Source: Spirodela intermedia
Taxonomy: Eukaryota > Streptophyta > Magnoliopsida > Alismatales > Araceae
Length of the DNA: 64,000 nucleotides
Assembly: GCA_902729315.2 (NCBI GenBank)
Contig: LR746275.1
Span: forward strand, 1,830,501-1,894,500
Reading direction: 5' to 3'
The notes beneath the pieces are model-generated. The model was not told where the DNA came from. It saw only the letters and a program-made list of their open reading frames with translations, and did not search any database. The position numbers were made by a program, and so were the translations under genes. This document shows positions 54,626-64,000 of the stretch, piece by piece; the stretch's first letter is position 1; every line of letters begins with the position of its first letter.

Positions 54626-56340
54626 TTCTCCCTCAAGTTAGAGTATATAGATTGAACATGCCTAACTTAAATCTCAAGCAATCATACAACACACCAATGA
54701 AATTTTTGGTAAAGATGTTAGTAAGTTGATTCGATAATGACACATGAGGTGTTGAAATAACTCTCATCAACATCTTGTCATAGATAAAGTGACAATCGAT
54801 CTCAATATGTTTGATTCTCTCGTGAAAGGTAAGGTTTTCAATAATAAAAGTAGCTGCTTGGTTATCACAACGCATAAGTATAGGTGTCAAAGTTGTGATA
54901 TTTAAGTCTTGTAGAAATAGTTATAATTATACCATCTCACGAACAATCATAGCCATAACTCAGTACACAACTTTTGTACTAGAACAATAGACGACTTTTT
55001 ATTTTTGAGAATGTCAGGTGATTAGATTACCTCCAACATATATGCAATATCTTGTAGTCGATTTTCAATCTCCTTTGTCCCTAGCATATCCAACATCAAA
55101 ATATGCTTCAATACAAAGATGGTCATGACACTAATAGATAAGACCTTTTGCTGAAGGCATGCTTGACATATGTGAGAACTCGTAATGCTCTCTCTTAGTA
55201 CACCATCCAAGGTTCCTACATGAACTAACTAAGAACACTAACAACATAAGTAATATTGGGTTGAGTAATTGTCAAACAGATCAGCTTTCCTAGTAGACGT
55301 CGATAGCAATTGACATCCACAATCATAGGTGAGTTAGTGTCTCTAGAGAGGGCGACAAAAATAATGGAGGAATAGAAGTAAACCTCAGGGATGGAGATGT
55401 AGATGTGCGAGAGGAGTAAGAGATGAAGACAAGTAGGGAACATCTTCATATGAACTGACATTAGCAGATAGAATGATGTGTATTAGGGAAATAAACATGA
55501 TATCTCTTCTACGTGCACGAATAACTAACGACTATATATTTCAATGCCTAAAGAGCAAGTTTAGATAACAATGGAGTATAGTCTTGCACAAAGGCCGTGT
55601 ATTTAGACACACGATGTGGTAAAGAAAACAGAGAAGCATCTGGTAAAAGATAAGTAAAAGGGATCACACCACCCAAAATAGAGGAGGGAAGGTGATTATG
55701 AAGATAAGTGGTAGTCATGATGATGTCAGACCATAGATAGTGCGGAATGTGCATCTCATAGAGTATTGTGTGAGTAATGTTAAGTAGTCTTGGACTTGGT
55801 GGGTCTTGGGGTCTTAGGGTGGTTTTGGACTGACTAGTCTTAGGGTTGTCTTGGACCAGCTCACCTAGTTCAAGCTGGTCTGAACTGAGACGACAAAAAT
55901 TGGTTGCGAGATCCCAATTAGGGTGGTGTCCTTGAAAAGGGAGGGGGGGGAGCTTTAAGAAGTGGCGATGGAGGTCTGAAGGGGTGGCAGTAGTGGCTAG
56001 AAGGGGCAATAGACGTGGCCCGAATAGGCGGTGACGGCGACGACAACCCAACGAAGAGAAAAAAAGAAAGGATACCAAGGTAGTGGAGTGGTGGCGGTGT
56101 GAAGGGGCGAGGGCAGCCCTGAGAGGCAGTGATGGCACGATAAGAAATGGTAGTGACAACCCAAATGAGTGGCAGCAGCAGCGGTGGCCAAAAAAGGGGC
56201 GGCAATGGCAGCCCAAATGGGCGGTGACGGGGGTGGCAGCCTAAAGGGGTGGCAGCAGCTGCCAGGTAGAGGATCTGCGACGATGGCATGAAGAACCTTA
56301 ATTTTCTAGGGTTAAAAAAATATATTAAGCTCTAATACCA

Positions 56341-56383
56341 TGTGAACGGTAAAACCAATGTATTAAAATAGAGGTTACAAGCC

Positions 56384-56454
<71 letters not shown>

Positions 56455-56487
56455 TGACCTAAGCCCTCTAATGGGCTATATCTAATA
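56341..56487 (-). repeat. 5' LTR of the copia element
   Basis: Starts TATTAGATATAGCCC, contains (GA)n (56417-56451) and (TA)n (56391-56416), and ends CCGTTCACA directly before the primer-binding site. Confidence 0.85.
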
Positions 56488-58553
56488 GGAACAATAGGCT
56501 GCATATGGAGCTGTTTATTTCCTTTTTATGGTCATAAATTTCACTAAGATAATTCAGCCACACAATGCTTACCTTTTCATTCTATATATGATTTTTTCTT
56601 AGACAATTTAAAAGATGTGCATATTGAAGATTCTATATGTAAAAAACTAATTAAGTGAGCCTTATCACACAAAAATATTTATTACCCAAAAAATAAATAT
56701 TATATATCTTTCTATCTACTAAATTAGAAGGTATTATTTGTGTCCCCTCTTTGCTTTAGTTTTCCATTATTTGCTATAATAAGTAAACACTTTGACAAAC
56801 TTATTTGCCTAAACAAAGTCACAAACCAGACATTTGGTATTAACTCTCAAAGTCTAGAAGATTTATGTACCTAGAATAGTCACCAATAATCATGAGGCTC
56901 CAGCTCTTTAGTGTAGATTTTTGACCGTATAAAGGTCTACTGTGTGCTCCTAGCCACTCACTTATGGTTTCCACCAATTATCATAAACTGCCACAAATAA
57001 AAAAAGAAAGGTAATATTCACTACTCTGATGTTGGAAGCTTCTTCAAGAGTAGATGTGATGCCCTAGATGAAAAAGGGTCTAAAGATTATGGTATGACAA
57101 TTTTCTCATATGTTCATACCTGATTTCATATATTTGCAAATGGATATAGTATGACTGCATTAATTAACCTTATTTTCATTAAATTCTTGATTTATTTAGT
57201 TTAGAAAAAATCCATGAAATTCTCCAATTTATGCCTTTTTTCGTAATTCTTTACATACCTTGATTAATATATATGTTCATCATCTTAAGAGTAACATCAT
57301 GTGGTGGATCTGCTCTCATTGGAGCTCATTCAAACCAGCATGTTCATCAGACCCATGATTTTTCCCTATGTGAGTCCCATATTTCATACACAATTAATTA
57401 ATATTTTCAGATACAAGGTTATCATCCTTCTAGTCATATCTAACATTGGGCATGAATTCTAGCAGCCCATGAGCTCAAAGCATCTTCCATTTTTTTTTCT
57501 CGCATGCTCCAAAATATTGAATAATCATCTAGCCAACTATCATAGAGTTCTAAAAATAGAAAGCCTAAAATGATCCAAACATTAGTCAAGATGTAGTGAT
57601 TTATTAGAATTATGAGGCGAAGGATTTGAAGTGAGATCAAGGACAATGCTGATGAAATCAATTTGCAATATTTTTCAAGGACCAACATCCGATCTAAGCC
57701 TTTAACTTCCACTTGTGAATTAGAATGAGTTAGTTTTGATGAGAATGAAATTTTGTAACTAGGAGATGTGGGGCCCAAAATACCTTTTTTTGTGTTTAAC
57801 TTTAATCTTTATTATGATTAAAAAATTGGACAAATTAGGACTATGGAGTCACCCATTATGTTTATAAACTTATATGCACTATGCTACATCACAAAAAATC
57901 ATAGCTACATATATATTGCTCATATCAAGAAAAGTTGGTATGAATTTTTAAAAAATTGCCCCCCATTTCCTAAACAAGTTTTTTTTATTTCCATGAAATG
58001 GAGCCAAAAGTTATGATTTTTCTCGATCCGTTTAGCACACTAATGAGATCGCTTTTTTTTTTTATAGAAATCAACTTAATGTATTTTAATTAATGTTTTA
58101 ATGGCATTTATATTATTATTATTAATTTCTGACCACTCCCACTGACAGACAGCAAAGAGGAGTTGACATTTATGTCATTTTTTCCACGTGTCATCTAATC
58201 ATCCGCCGTCCTTGCTCTAGGCTTGACACGTTCCTTCTAACATTCGTACGTATCATCACCATTAATTGTAAATGGTTGAGTCTGGAGATGGCCGGAATTG
58301 TTTTCTTTAAAATCTTTCGCCACGTTGTAAATTTCCGCTTGTTTATTGGTGACGCACACAAACGGATACAAATCGTTATGTACAGAAGCGCATCTCCCAG
58401 TCGTCCCTGAGAGTTTTGCCGGGTTGTCTCTCCTGCCCTTCTCTTTTACGCTCTCTTCTCTGGCGAAGACTCCGCTTCTCTCTCTCTCTCTCTCACCTCC
58501 TTCTGTCTTTCTCTCTCGGCACCCTCCCCCGGCCACCCTGCAGAGGTTGTTGA
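56488..58553. other. AT-rich intergenic region and P4H promoter
   Basis: AT-rich to about 58180, then more balanced DNA with a CT tract (58472-58494) just before the prolyl hydroxylase start. A minus-strand open frame of 112 codons at 57440-57778 has no recognisable domain and a non-ATG start. I see no gene. Confidence 0.5.
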
Positions 58554-61500
58554 ATGGCGCATTCTAGGGATCTTCCTCGTCTGCTCCTGCTGCTGCTCGT
58601 TGCCGTCGCTCTCCAGGGGTCCTCCGTCAGCGCCTCCGTCATCAACGCCGCGCGAGTGAAGCAGATCTCATGGAAGCCTAGGTTCCCCATGCCCGCCCTA
58701 TATCTTAGATCAAGATCTCTGCTCCGTGTTTATGTGCTGCTGCTACGTTAATTTACTAATTTTCGGTGTCTTAGCTTTTGGCTCTGGCGTTTGCTGCCCG
58801 ATTAGTGTTTGAGATCTGACGGTCAATGATTGTGTGCTAGAGCGTTCGTCTATGAAGGCTTCCTCACTGATGAAGAGTGCGACCATTTAGTGTCCTTGGT
58901 TAGTTCATCTATTCCCCCTGTCTGCAAATCTTCCTCGCTTTTTCTGTTAGATCGGCTGGGTTTTGGACTTTACGGTTGTTGTCATTTCACCGTAATCTTT
59001 TCCCGAAAGAGAATTCGACGACTCGTAGATAATTTTTACCCTTCGCCTTTATCTTCCTTGTCCAGGCAAGATCCGAGCTCAGAAGGTCTTACGTAGCTGA
59101 TAGCACATCAGGGGAAAGCAAGCTTAGTGAAGTTCGGACCAGCTCCGGGATGTTTATCCGCAAGGGCAAGGTTTGACTCCCACATTGTGCTCTCTTTCTG
59201 AGTATTGCCCGTAAAATTTGTTCAAGCTTTCTATAATCTACAGGCAGGGAATTATGGAACTTTTTCTGTTTTTACATAGGTTTTAGCCGGCCTCGAGATT
59301 TCAGCATATAGATTTCGGGTTGCAGTGCATTCCTCCTTAAATATGATTAGTCTTCGAATTTTTTATGTCTCAGTGGGTGGTGAGCGTGAAATTATCAACC
59401 TCATTATTTCAATGAGGTTGACGAGTATTTCAAGAATGACCTCTCCAAATGTTGGTTGTTATTTGGCATCATGAACCTCATTATTGTTATACTTATTATT
59501 GTCTTCATATGATTGTGAATTTCTCTACCGTGGTTTTCCAGAAGTCAACCCCAAATAAGAAGGTTTTGCTTTCAGTTTTGATGTTTACGACCTCGCAATT
59601 ATCTTTACATGAAGTTATCTCAGAATAAGCCATTGTCAGTATAATCTAATTTAAGAAATTTAAAGCAGCCCTACATTACAAGTTTTGAGGATCCGATAGG
59701 TAGTTTATTCATTCGAGTATTTCGATGAATTCGATTTGGATTCTTTTGGAATCATACCTTGGCCTGCCATTGGCCATTCTAGATCCAGTAACCTGCTGAG
59801 TTTAGAATTCTACACGCGAGTCGGCATCTGGGTAGCTCAAGCAGATTGCGTCCACGTTTTTCCTCATATGTTAGTGAACAGGAATTCATATACTCTTGAC
59901 CCGTTTAGTCAAGCTATTGTTACTATTGTACTGGATATGTCACTTTCAGTAGGCAGTTAAGTGGAGCGTTTCTACTGAATTTTAGCTTGAGTTACCACTC
60001 TTTTTAGGTACTTTTAACGGATGCATGCGGTACATTGAATACCATTAGAAGAAGATTTATTTTGTTCCCCCTGTAGATCTCTCGTCAGGTTATTTTCACC
60101 ATGCGTAAAATTAACAGACATTCTTGCTACAGCTTTAGATATACGAATGATATGCAGGATACACTGCTCTATTTTTGCAAATTGTGCTCTTATCTTTGGA
60201 TCGATTTTTGTGGAAGCTCTCAATTCATAACCATCATATTAGCCTGTTGCTCCGTTGTGCATGGGCCTGATCTATGGATTCTTTGAGGTCACCAAAATGT
60301 CACGAGGGACCTTGTGCTCGGAAATTCGCCTCTGTTTTTTATAAAATGAGCGACTCTGCTTTAGTGCAAGGGTCTAGGTTGCATTTGGTTGTTATCATCC
60401 ATAACTTTTGGTTGAGCTAAAAGTGACTGTTGGAGCTTAATGCAAAAATGTGTTGACTGTCTCATACACCTGTGTTAAAGATGGAAAGGCTAATGGCGTC
60501 CTTTTAAAAATGGATTTTGCTCCATTCTTTCTTGATGGATCATTAGTGGTATACTTCCTGCCTTCAAGTCTTCGAAAGGAAGAACCTGTGCTATTTTTAA
60601 AATTGGGATTCGTTAAACGATTACCTCCTATTTTACTTCTTTAGTAACTTGCAACTCGTTAATATTCTCTTTTTGGTGGGGTCTTGATACTCAATGCGGA
60701 AGGAAGAAAGAGGGGAAAGAGAAAATGGGGGTGGCAGTTGATGATAGTGTCAGCAGTACATTTTGTTTTCATGTACTCTATTCTGTCTTATTTTTATTTT
60801 CCTCCTCTCCCTCTCTTCTCTCTTTTCCTTCCACTGGCTGCAGCCTGCAACTGCTATCTTCCCCTGGTTTGTTCTCACTTTCTCTTTCCCTCATTCTTTT
60901 CCACACTGTTGCAATCTACTGGTTGCAACGGTGGTTTAAAAAGTGGAAGAGGAGATCATTTCACTCAAGGAAGAATTACGGGTACCAGCTGTTCATTTCT
61001 GAAACTGCGATAATTCATTACTTTTTCTCACGGATTTGTCTAAATTTAGGAGATTCATTGGAGTGAATTGTTTCTTGACCTTTGAGAAAGAAAAATAGGA
61101 TCAACCCTTGGGAAAGTACTACCATAGGATGTCGGCGATAAGCTATTAAATACAAAGGTTTCCACAATTCTCGAAAAGCCAGAACATCTTGCATGGTGTC
61201 AACTCTGATACAATAGAACATTGGACTTTGTGTAGACAGTTGTGACCTTTTAGGAGATGTTCGAGTTCCATCGATCATCCTCTGTTAATATATATGCTTC
61301 CCTTCATAACATGGTTCTATCGTCTGACTGTTTGCAGGATTCAATTGTCAAGGGTATCGAAGAGAAGATTGCTGCGTGGACATTTCTTCCAATAGGTAGA
61401 TTTCTCACTTAATCTTCCATCTTATATCAGCTTATTGCATGTTGTAGATCGTGCTGTCAAATATTTTTCAAAAAATAAAATAAAATGCTGTGCTGTTGTT

Positions 61501-62984
61501 AGCTTTAGTTTTGGTTGGAGTTATGTCTTCTAAAAAAGGAATTCAGGGTCCTATTTATTTATCTTCGATAATAGGGTATCCTTGCAGCAATGTTGTTACT
61601 AAATTTGTTAGTTGGACATAGATGTTCTTTTTATTTCCTTACAAGTTAAAAGATTAATATTTTCCTTCATTACTTTTGTCATACCAATATGTGGTCGAAG
61701 GTCTAACTTTATGCTGAATAAGGTGTCTTTTATTAGTCTGCTATGCTTCATCATCAGTAGCATGGGGTTATTCAAACAGATCATACGCACACAATGCTCT
61801 GTGATGATGGGAAGATTACCCTGCCATCATTACTGTAATGCTCATAATAATACTGATAAAAAATTGAACGCCATGCTCTATCTGCATACATTCGTGCGCC
61901 ACGATGCTAAGCTCAGAATCTACTACACCCAGACCTGATAAATTTCTATTCTGTTTTCTGCTCGAAATGGGAACAAAAATAAACCTCAGGAACTCCCAAA
62001 TGATGAATCTGTCAGTGTTCATTCTTGCTTGATCAGTGAGTAAAACCTACGGCTTCTAAACTTTTGGGAGGAACTCCTGAATGCTGCTGCTCCTAAATGA
62101 TCGATCAAATGGTTTTTGTTCGTTCTCGCTCGGTCAATTCAACCTACAATTTCTTGAATGAAATATTGTCGGGCGGGACGGACACCTGAATGCGGCTGCT
62201 TTGGTTCCTCAGAAAATGGCGAGGACATCCAAGTGCTCAGATACGAGCATGGGCAGAAGTATGATCCCCACCATGACTACTTCACCGACGAGGTCAACAT
62301 TGCCCGTGGCGGCCATCGCATCGCTACCATCCTCATGTACCTCTCCGACGTGGAGAAGGGCGGCGAGACCGTCTTCCCCTCCGCCGAGGTAGAACCAGAT
62401 GCCCATCCTTCCATCACCTTCCCTTCATTCAACCCAACTCCATATACATATTTATGCACATTTCTTTAAATCTTCCTCCCTCATAACCCTCAGAACTACG
62501 GATTTTAGAAACTCTGTTTCATCATCCACAGGAGGCCCCTCGTCACAGAGCTGATGGAGAGGACGACGATCTATCGGACTGCGCACGCAAAGGGATAGCA
62601 GGTAAGTGCTTCCCTCTGATCTTTATGATCACATCTTTATGATTTTATAGATATGAAGATCATATCTTTGTGATGTCTACTGCAGTGAAGCCGAGGAAGG
62701 GAGACGCCCTCCTGTTCTTCAGCCTCCACACGGACGCGAACCCCGACCCAGTGAGCCTCCACGGGGGGTGCCCGGTGATCAAGGGGGAAAAGTGGTCGGC
62801 CACCAAGTGGATCCACGTGGGCTCCTTCGACAAGGCTCCGGCGGCGGCGGGCGGCCGCTGTGCCGACGATAACGTCAGCTGCGAGCGGTGGGCCGCCCTC
62901 GGCGAGTGCGCCAAGAACCTTGAGTACATGGTCGGGACGCCGGAGCTGCCGGGCTACTGCCGGCGTAGCTGCAATGTATGCTAA
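58554..62984 (+). CDS. Prolyl 4-hydroxylase with C-terminal ShK domain
   Basis: Seven exons: 58554-58681, 58841-58898, 59066-59170, 61338-61395, 62213-62388, 62532-62601, 62686-62984; 297 residues. This is an Fe(II)/2-oxoglutarate dioxygenase hydroxylating proline in secretory-pathway proteins such as extensins and arabinogalactan proteins. Residues about 9-27 are a signal anchor (LLLLLLVAVALQGSSVSASV). PRAFVYEGFLTDEECDHLVS opens the catalytic domain. Metal ligands are His136 and Asp138 (YDPHHDYF) and His224 (VSLHGGCPV), and Lys234 (KGEKWSATKW) binds 2-oxoglutarate. The C-terminal 40 residues hold six cysteines (CADDNVSC ... ECAK ... YCRRSCNVC), a ShK-type domain found in a subset of plant P4Hs. 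The ER/Golgi location is inferred from the family. All active-site residues are intact. Intron 3 is 2.2 kb. Exon 1 is short, as in other plant P4H genes. Confidence 0.94.
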
Positions 62985-63575
62985 CTTACAGAAACAGGCG
63001 GCTCCCGGCGCAGTCCCCACGTCGTGCTCATTGGTCGAGCAACTCCTGTGCATACCTCCGTCGTCATCAATAACGTGCCCGACTTTCCTAGAAATCTGAG
63101 GGCATTATGTGGATACTTGGGGCATGATTCTAAAGCTTATCTGGGGCCTTGTTAGATCCATATTTTGGAGAGAGTGCGGCTCCCCCTGACGGAGTTTTCT
63201 CTGTTGAACGGCACAACGACTTTCTAAGTGTTTGACAACCACTGGAAATCTGAGTGCATTATGTGGATTCCCGTAGAACAGCATAATTTCTTTCTACTTG
63301 TTTGGCTTTAACAAAAGTGCGAGGGCACTCTGTGCATCTTTGGAGAATGATTCTGGTCATGGCGGTCCTCCTGCACTGACGAAAACCCTAGCGGAACAGG
63401 CGAGGGAGACGAACGGAGGGAGAGGGTCTACCAGTGATATCTGACGGAAGAGTGAGTAAACACAGGGAGAAGAGGTTTCTGCCGCGTTCCAAAAAGGGAG
63501 AAGAAATTTCCTGAAGACGATCGCAGAATTGGAGGGTTTTGTCCACCGGATGATGTGGGCAGGGTCGGCGGCGTT
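62985..63575. other. Convergent intergenic region
   Basis: Between the stops of the P4H gene (+) and the small membrane-protein gene (-). It has two short similar segments (GAAATCTGAG.GCATTATGTGGAT near 63090 and 63244) but no gene. Confidence 0.5.
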
Positions 63576-63980
63576 TCAGGCAGCGCCGGTCAGCCGCCGG
63601 CGAGAGGGGATCGTACCGGCGGCGGCGGCTTGGCCGGGCCCGTCGTCGGCGAGGCCGGAGTCGGATTCGTCGTAGAACCACCCGACCGACCGCTGGGCCT
63701 CGAGGACGAGCTGTGAGATTCCTGCGAGAACCCCCGGAGAAGAAGAGCGAGCGAGATATGAGCACAAGGCCACAGCGGTGGCGGCGGCAGCGGGTAGAGG
63801 GAAGGAGGGAAGGAGGGAAGGGCGTGGGGAACCTTCTCTGACGGTGGGCCGCTTCTCGCGGATCTCCTGGATGGTGGCGGAGAGCTTCCAGTAGAGGGGG
63901 AATCCGACGTAGATGGCAACGACGACGACCAGCATAGCAGCGGCCAGGCGCACGGAAACCCTACTCACCGAGTACCCCAT
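63576..63980 (-). CDS. Small single-pass membrane protein, plant-conserved type
   Basis: Two exons on the minus strand, 63980-63833 and 63721-63576; 97 residues. The N-terminus MGYSVSRVSVR is followed by a hydrophobic helix at about 12-32 (LAAAMLVVVVAIYVGFPLYW). Then comes a charged segment (IQEIREKRPTVREGISQLVL) and EAQRSVGWFYDESDSG, which reads as a conserved functional part, with a low-complexity Ala/Gly/Arg tail. It resembles short uncharacterised plant transmembrane proteins. No enzymatic motif is visible and no function is assigned. The start is the first ATG, 20 bases inside the window edge, so the promoter lies outside. Confidence 0.75.
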   Translation of the reverse strand: MGYSVSRVSVRLAAAMLVVVVAIYVGFPLYWKLSATIQEIREKRPTVREGSPRPSLLPSFPLPAAAATAVALCSYLARSSSPGVLAGISQLVLEAQRSVGWFYDESDSGLADDGPGQAAAAGTIPSRRRLTGAA

Positions 63981-64000
63981 CGTCCCGAGGAATGTAGTAT

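Larger units (their letters stand above)
54474..56487 (-). mobile_element. Internally deleted Ty1-copia element with ~150-bp LTRs
   Basis: Read on the minus strand: 5' LTR 56487-56341, primer-binding site TGGTATTAGAGC (complementary to initiator tRNA-Met) at 56340-56329, internal region, polypurine tract CTTGAGGGAGAA at 54637-54626, 3' LTR 54625-54474. Flanking pentamers GTTCC and GTTTC look like a target duplication with one change. Internal fragments in order are a Pro/Leu-rich stretch where gag should be, integrase C-terminal sequence (LYEMHIPHYLWSD, HNHLPSSILGG), an RT-end fragment (YRRLLGKLICLTITQPNITY) and RNase H (RCDNQAATFIIENLTFHERI, HIEIDCHF, STPHVS). Gag, protease and most of RT are missing, so it cannot move by itself. 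Both LTRs contain a GA microsatellite. Confidence 0.88.

Noticed and set aside
57440-57778. 112-codon minus-strand frame in AT-rich DNA
   Set aside because: No recognisable domain, non-ATG start, isolated in transposon-like DNA.
1-64000. CRISPR array, operon or phage-like system
   Set aside because: Repeats here are microsatellites, tandem duplications and LTRs without regular unique spacers. The genes are spliced and plant-type.

Overview
The window is nuclear DNA from a flowering plant. It holds spliced genes with GT-AG introns, a nuclear tRNA-Asn, chloroplast-targeted and secretory proteins, plant-specific families (ARIA-type ARM/BTB, RLCK-VI kinase, FANTASTIC FOUR-like, malectin/LRR RLP) and Ty1-copia remnants. 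GC-rich first exons and very abundant CT/GA microsatellites suggest a monocot, but the species cannot be fixed from the sequence. Exon structures below were built by hand from splice-site consensus, reading-frame continuity and recalled family sequence. They were not checked against transcripts or databases.

Layout. 1-1000: edge of an unidentified minus-strand gene, then a diverged ~200-bp tandem repeat. 1-5 kb: small ankyrin-repeat protein (+). 5.39 kb: tRNA-Asn (-). 5.7-9.7 kb: malectin-like/LRR receptor-like protein (+). 10.9-19.2 kb: 19-exon ARIA-type ARM/BTB gene (+). 20.2-25.9 kb: chloroplast J-domain/ferredoxin-like protein (-). 26.5-28.5 kb: DPH5 (-), head-to-head with the COA4-like twin-CX9C gene (29.1-30.7 kb, +). 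31.7-33.1 kb: PP2C phosphatase with a myristoylation-type N-terminus (-). 34-40 kb: AT-rich, gene-empty, degenerate copia remnants. 40.2-41.8 kb: SpoU/TrmH RNA methyltransferase (+). 43.2-44.0 kb: FAF-like protein (-). 46.9-47.4 kb: PNRC-like protein (-). 49.1-50.9 kb: RLCK-VI kinase (-). 52.1-53.8 kb: an inverted partial duplicate of the kinase 3' end and its downstream DNA. 54.5-56.5 kb: a short, internally deleted copia element with ~150-bp LTRs (-). 58.6-63.0 kb: prolyl 4-hydroxylase with a ShK domain (+). 63.6-64.0 kb: small membrane protein (-).

The genes do not form a pathway and look like an ordinary plant gene neighbourhood. DPH5 (translation factor modification) and COA4 (cytochrome oxidase assembly) share a 605-bp head-to-head intergenic region that probably contains both promoters. 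The most distinctive feature is a large inverted repeat: two ~1.77-kb arms around a 2.4-kb spacer that contains the rest of the kinase gene. A read-through transcript could fold into a long hairpin against the kinase. Other unusual items are a possible in-frame retained intron (exitron-like) in the kinase, a GC splice donor and a candidate 23-nt frameshifting microexon in the SpoU gene, a perfect 338-bp intronic tandem duplication, and two perfect fold-back palindromes. No CRISPR, operon or prokaryote-like system is present.
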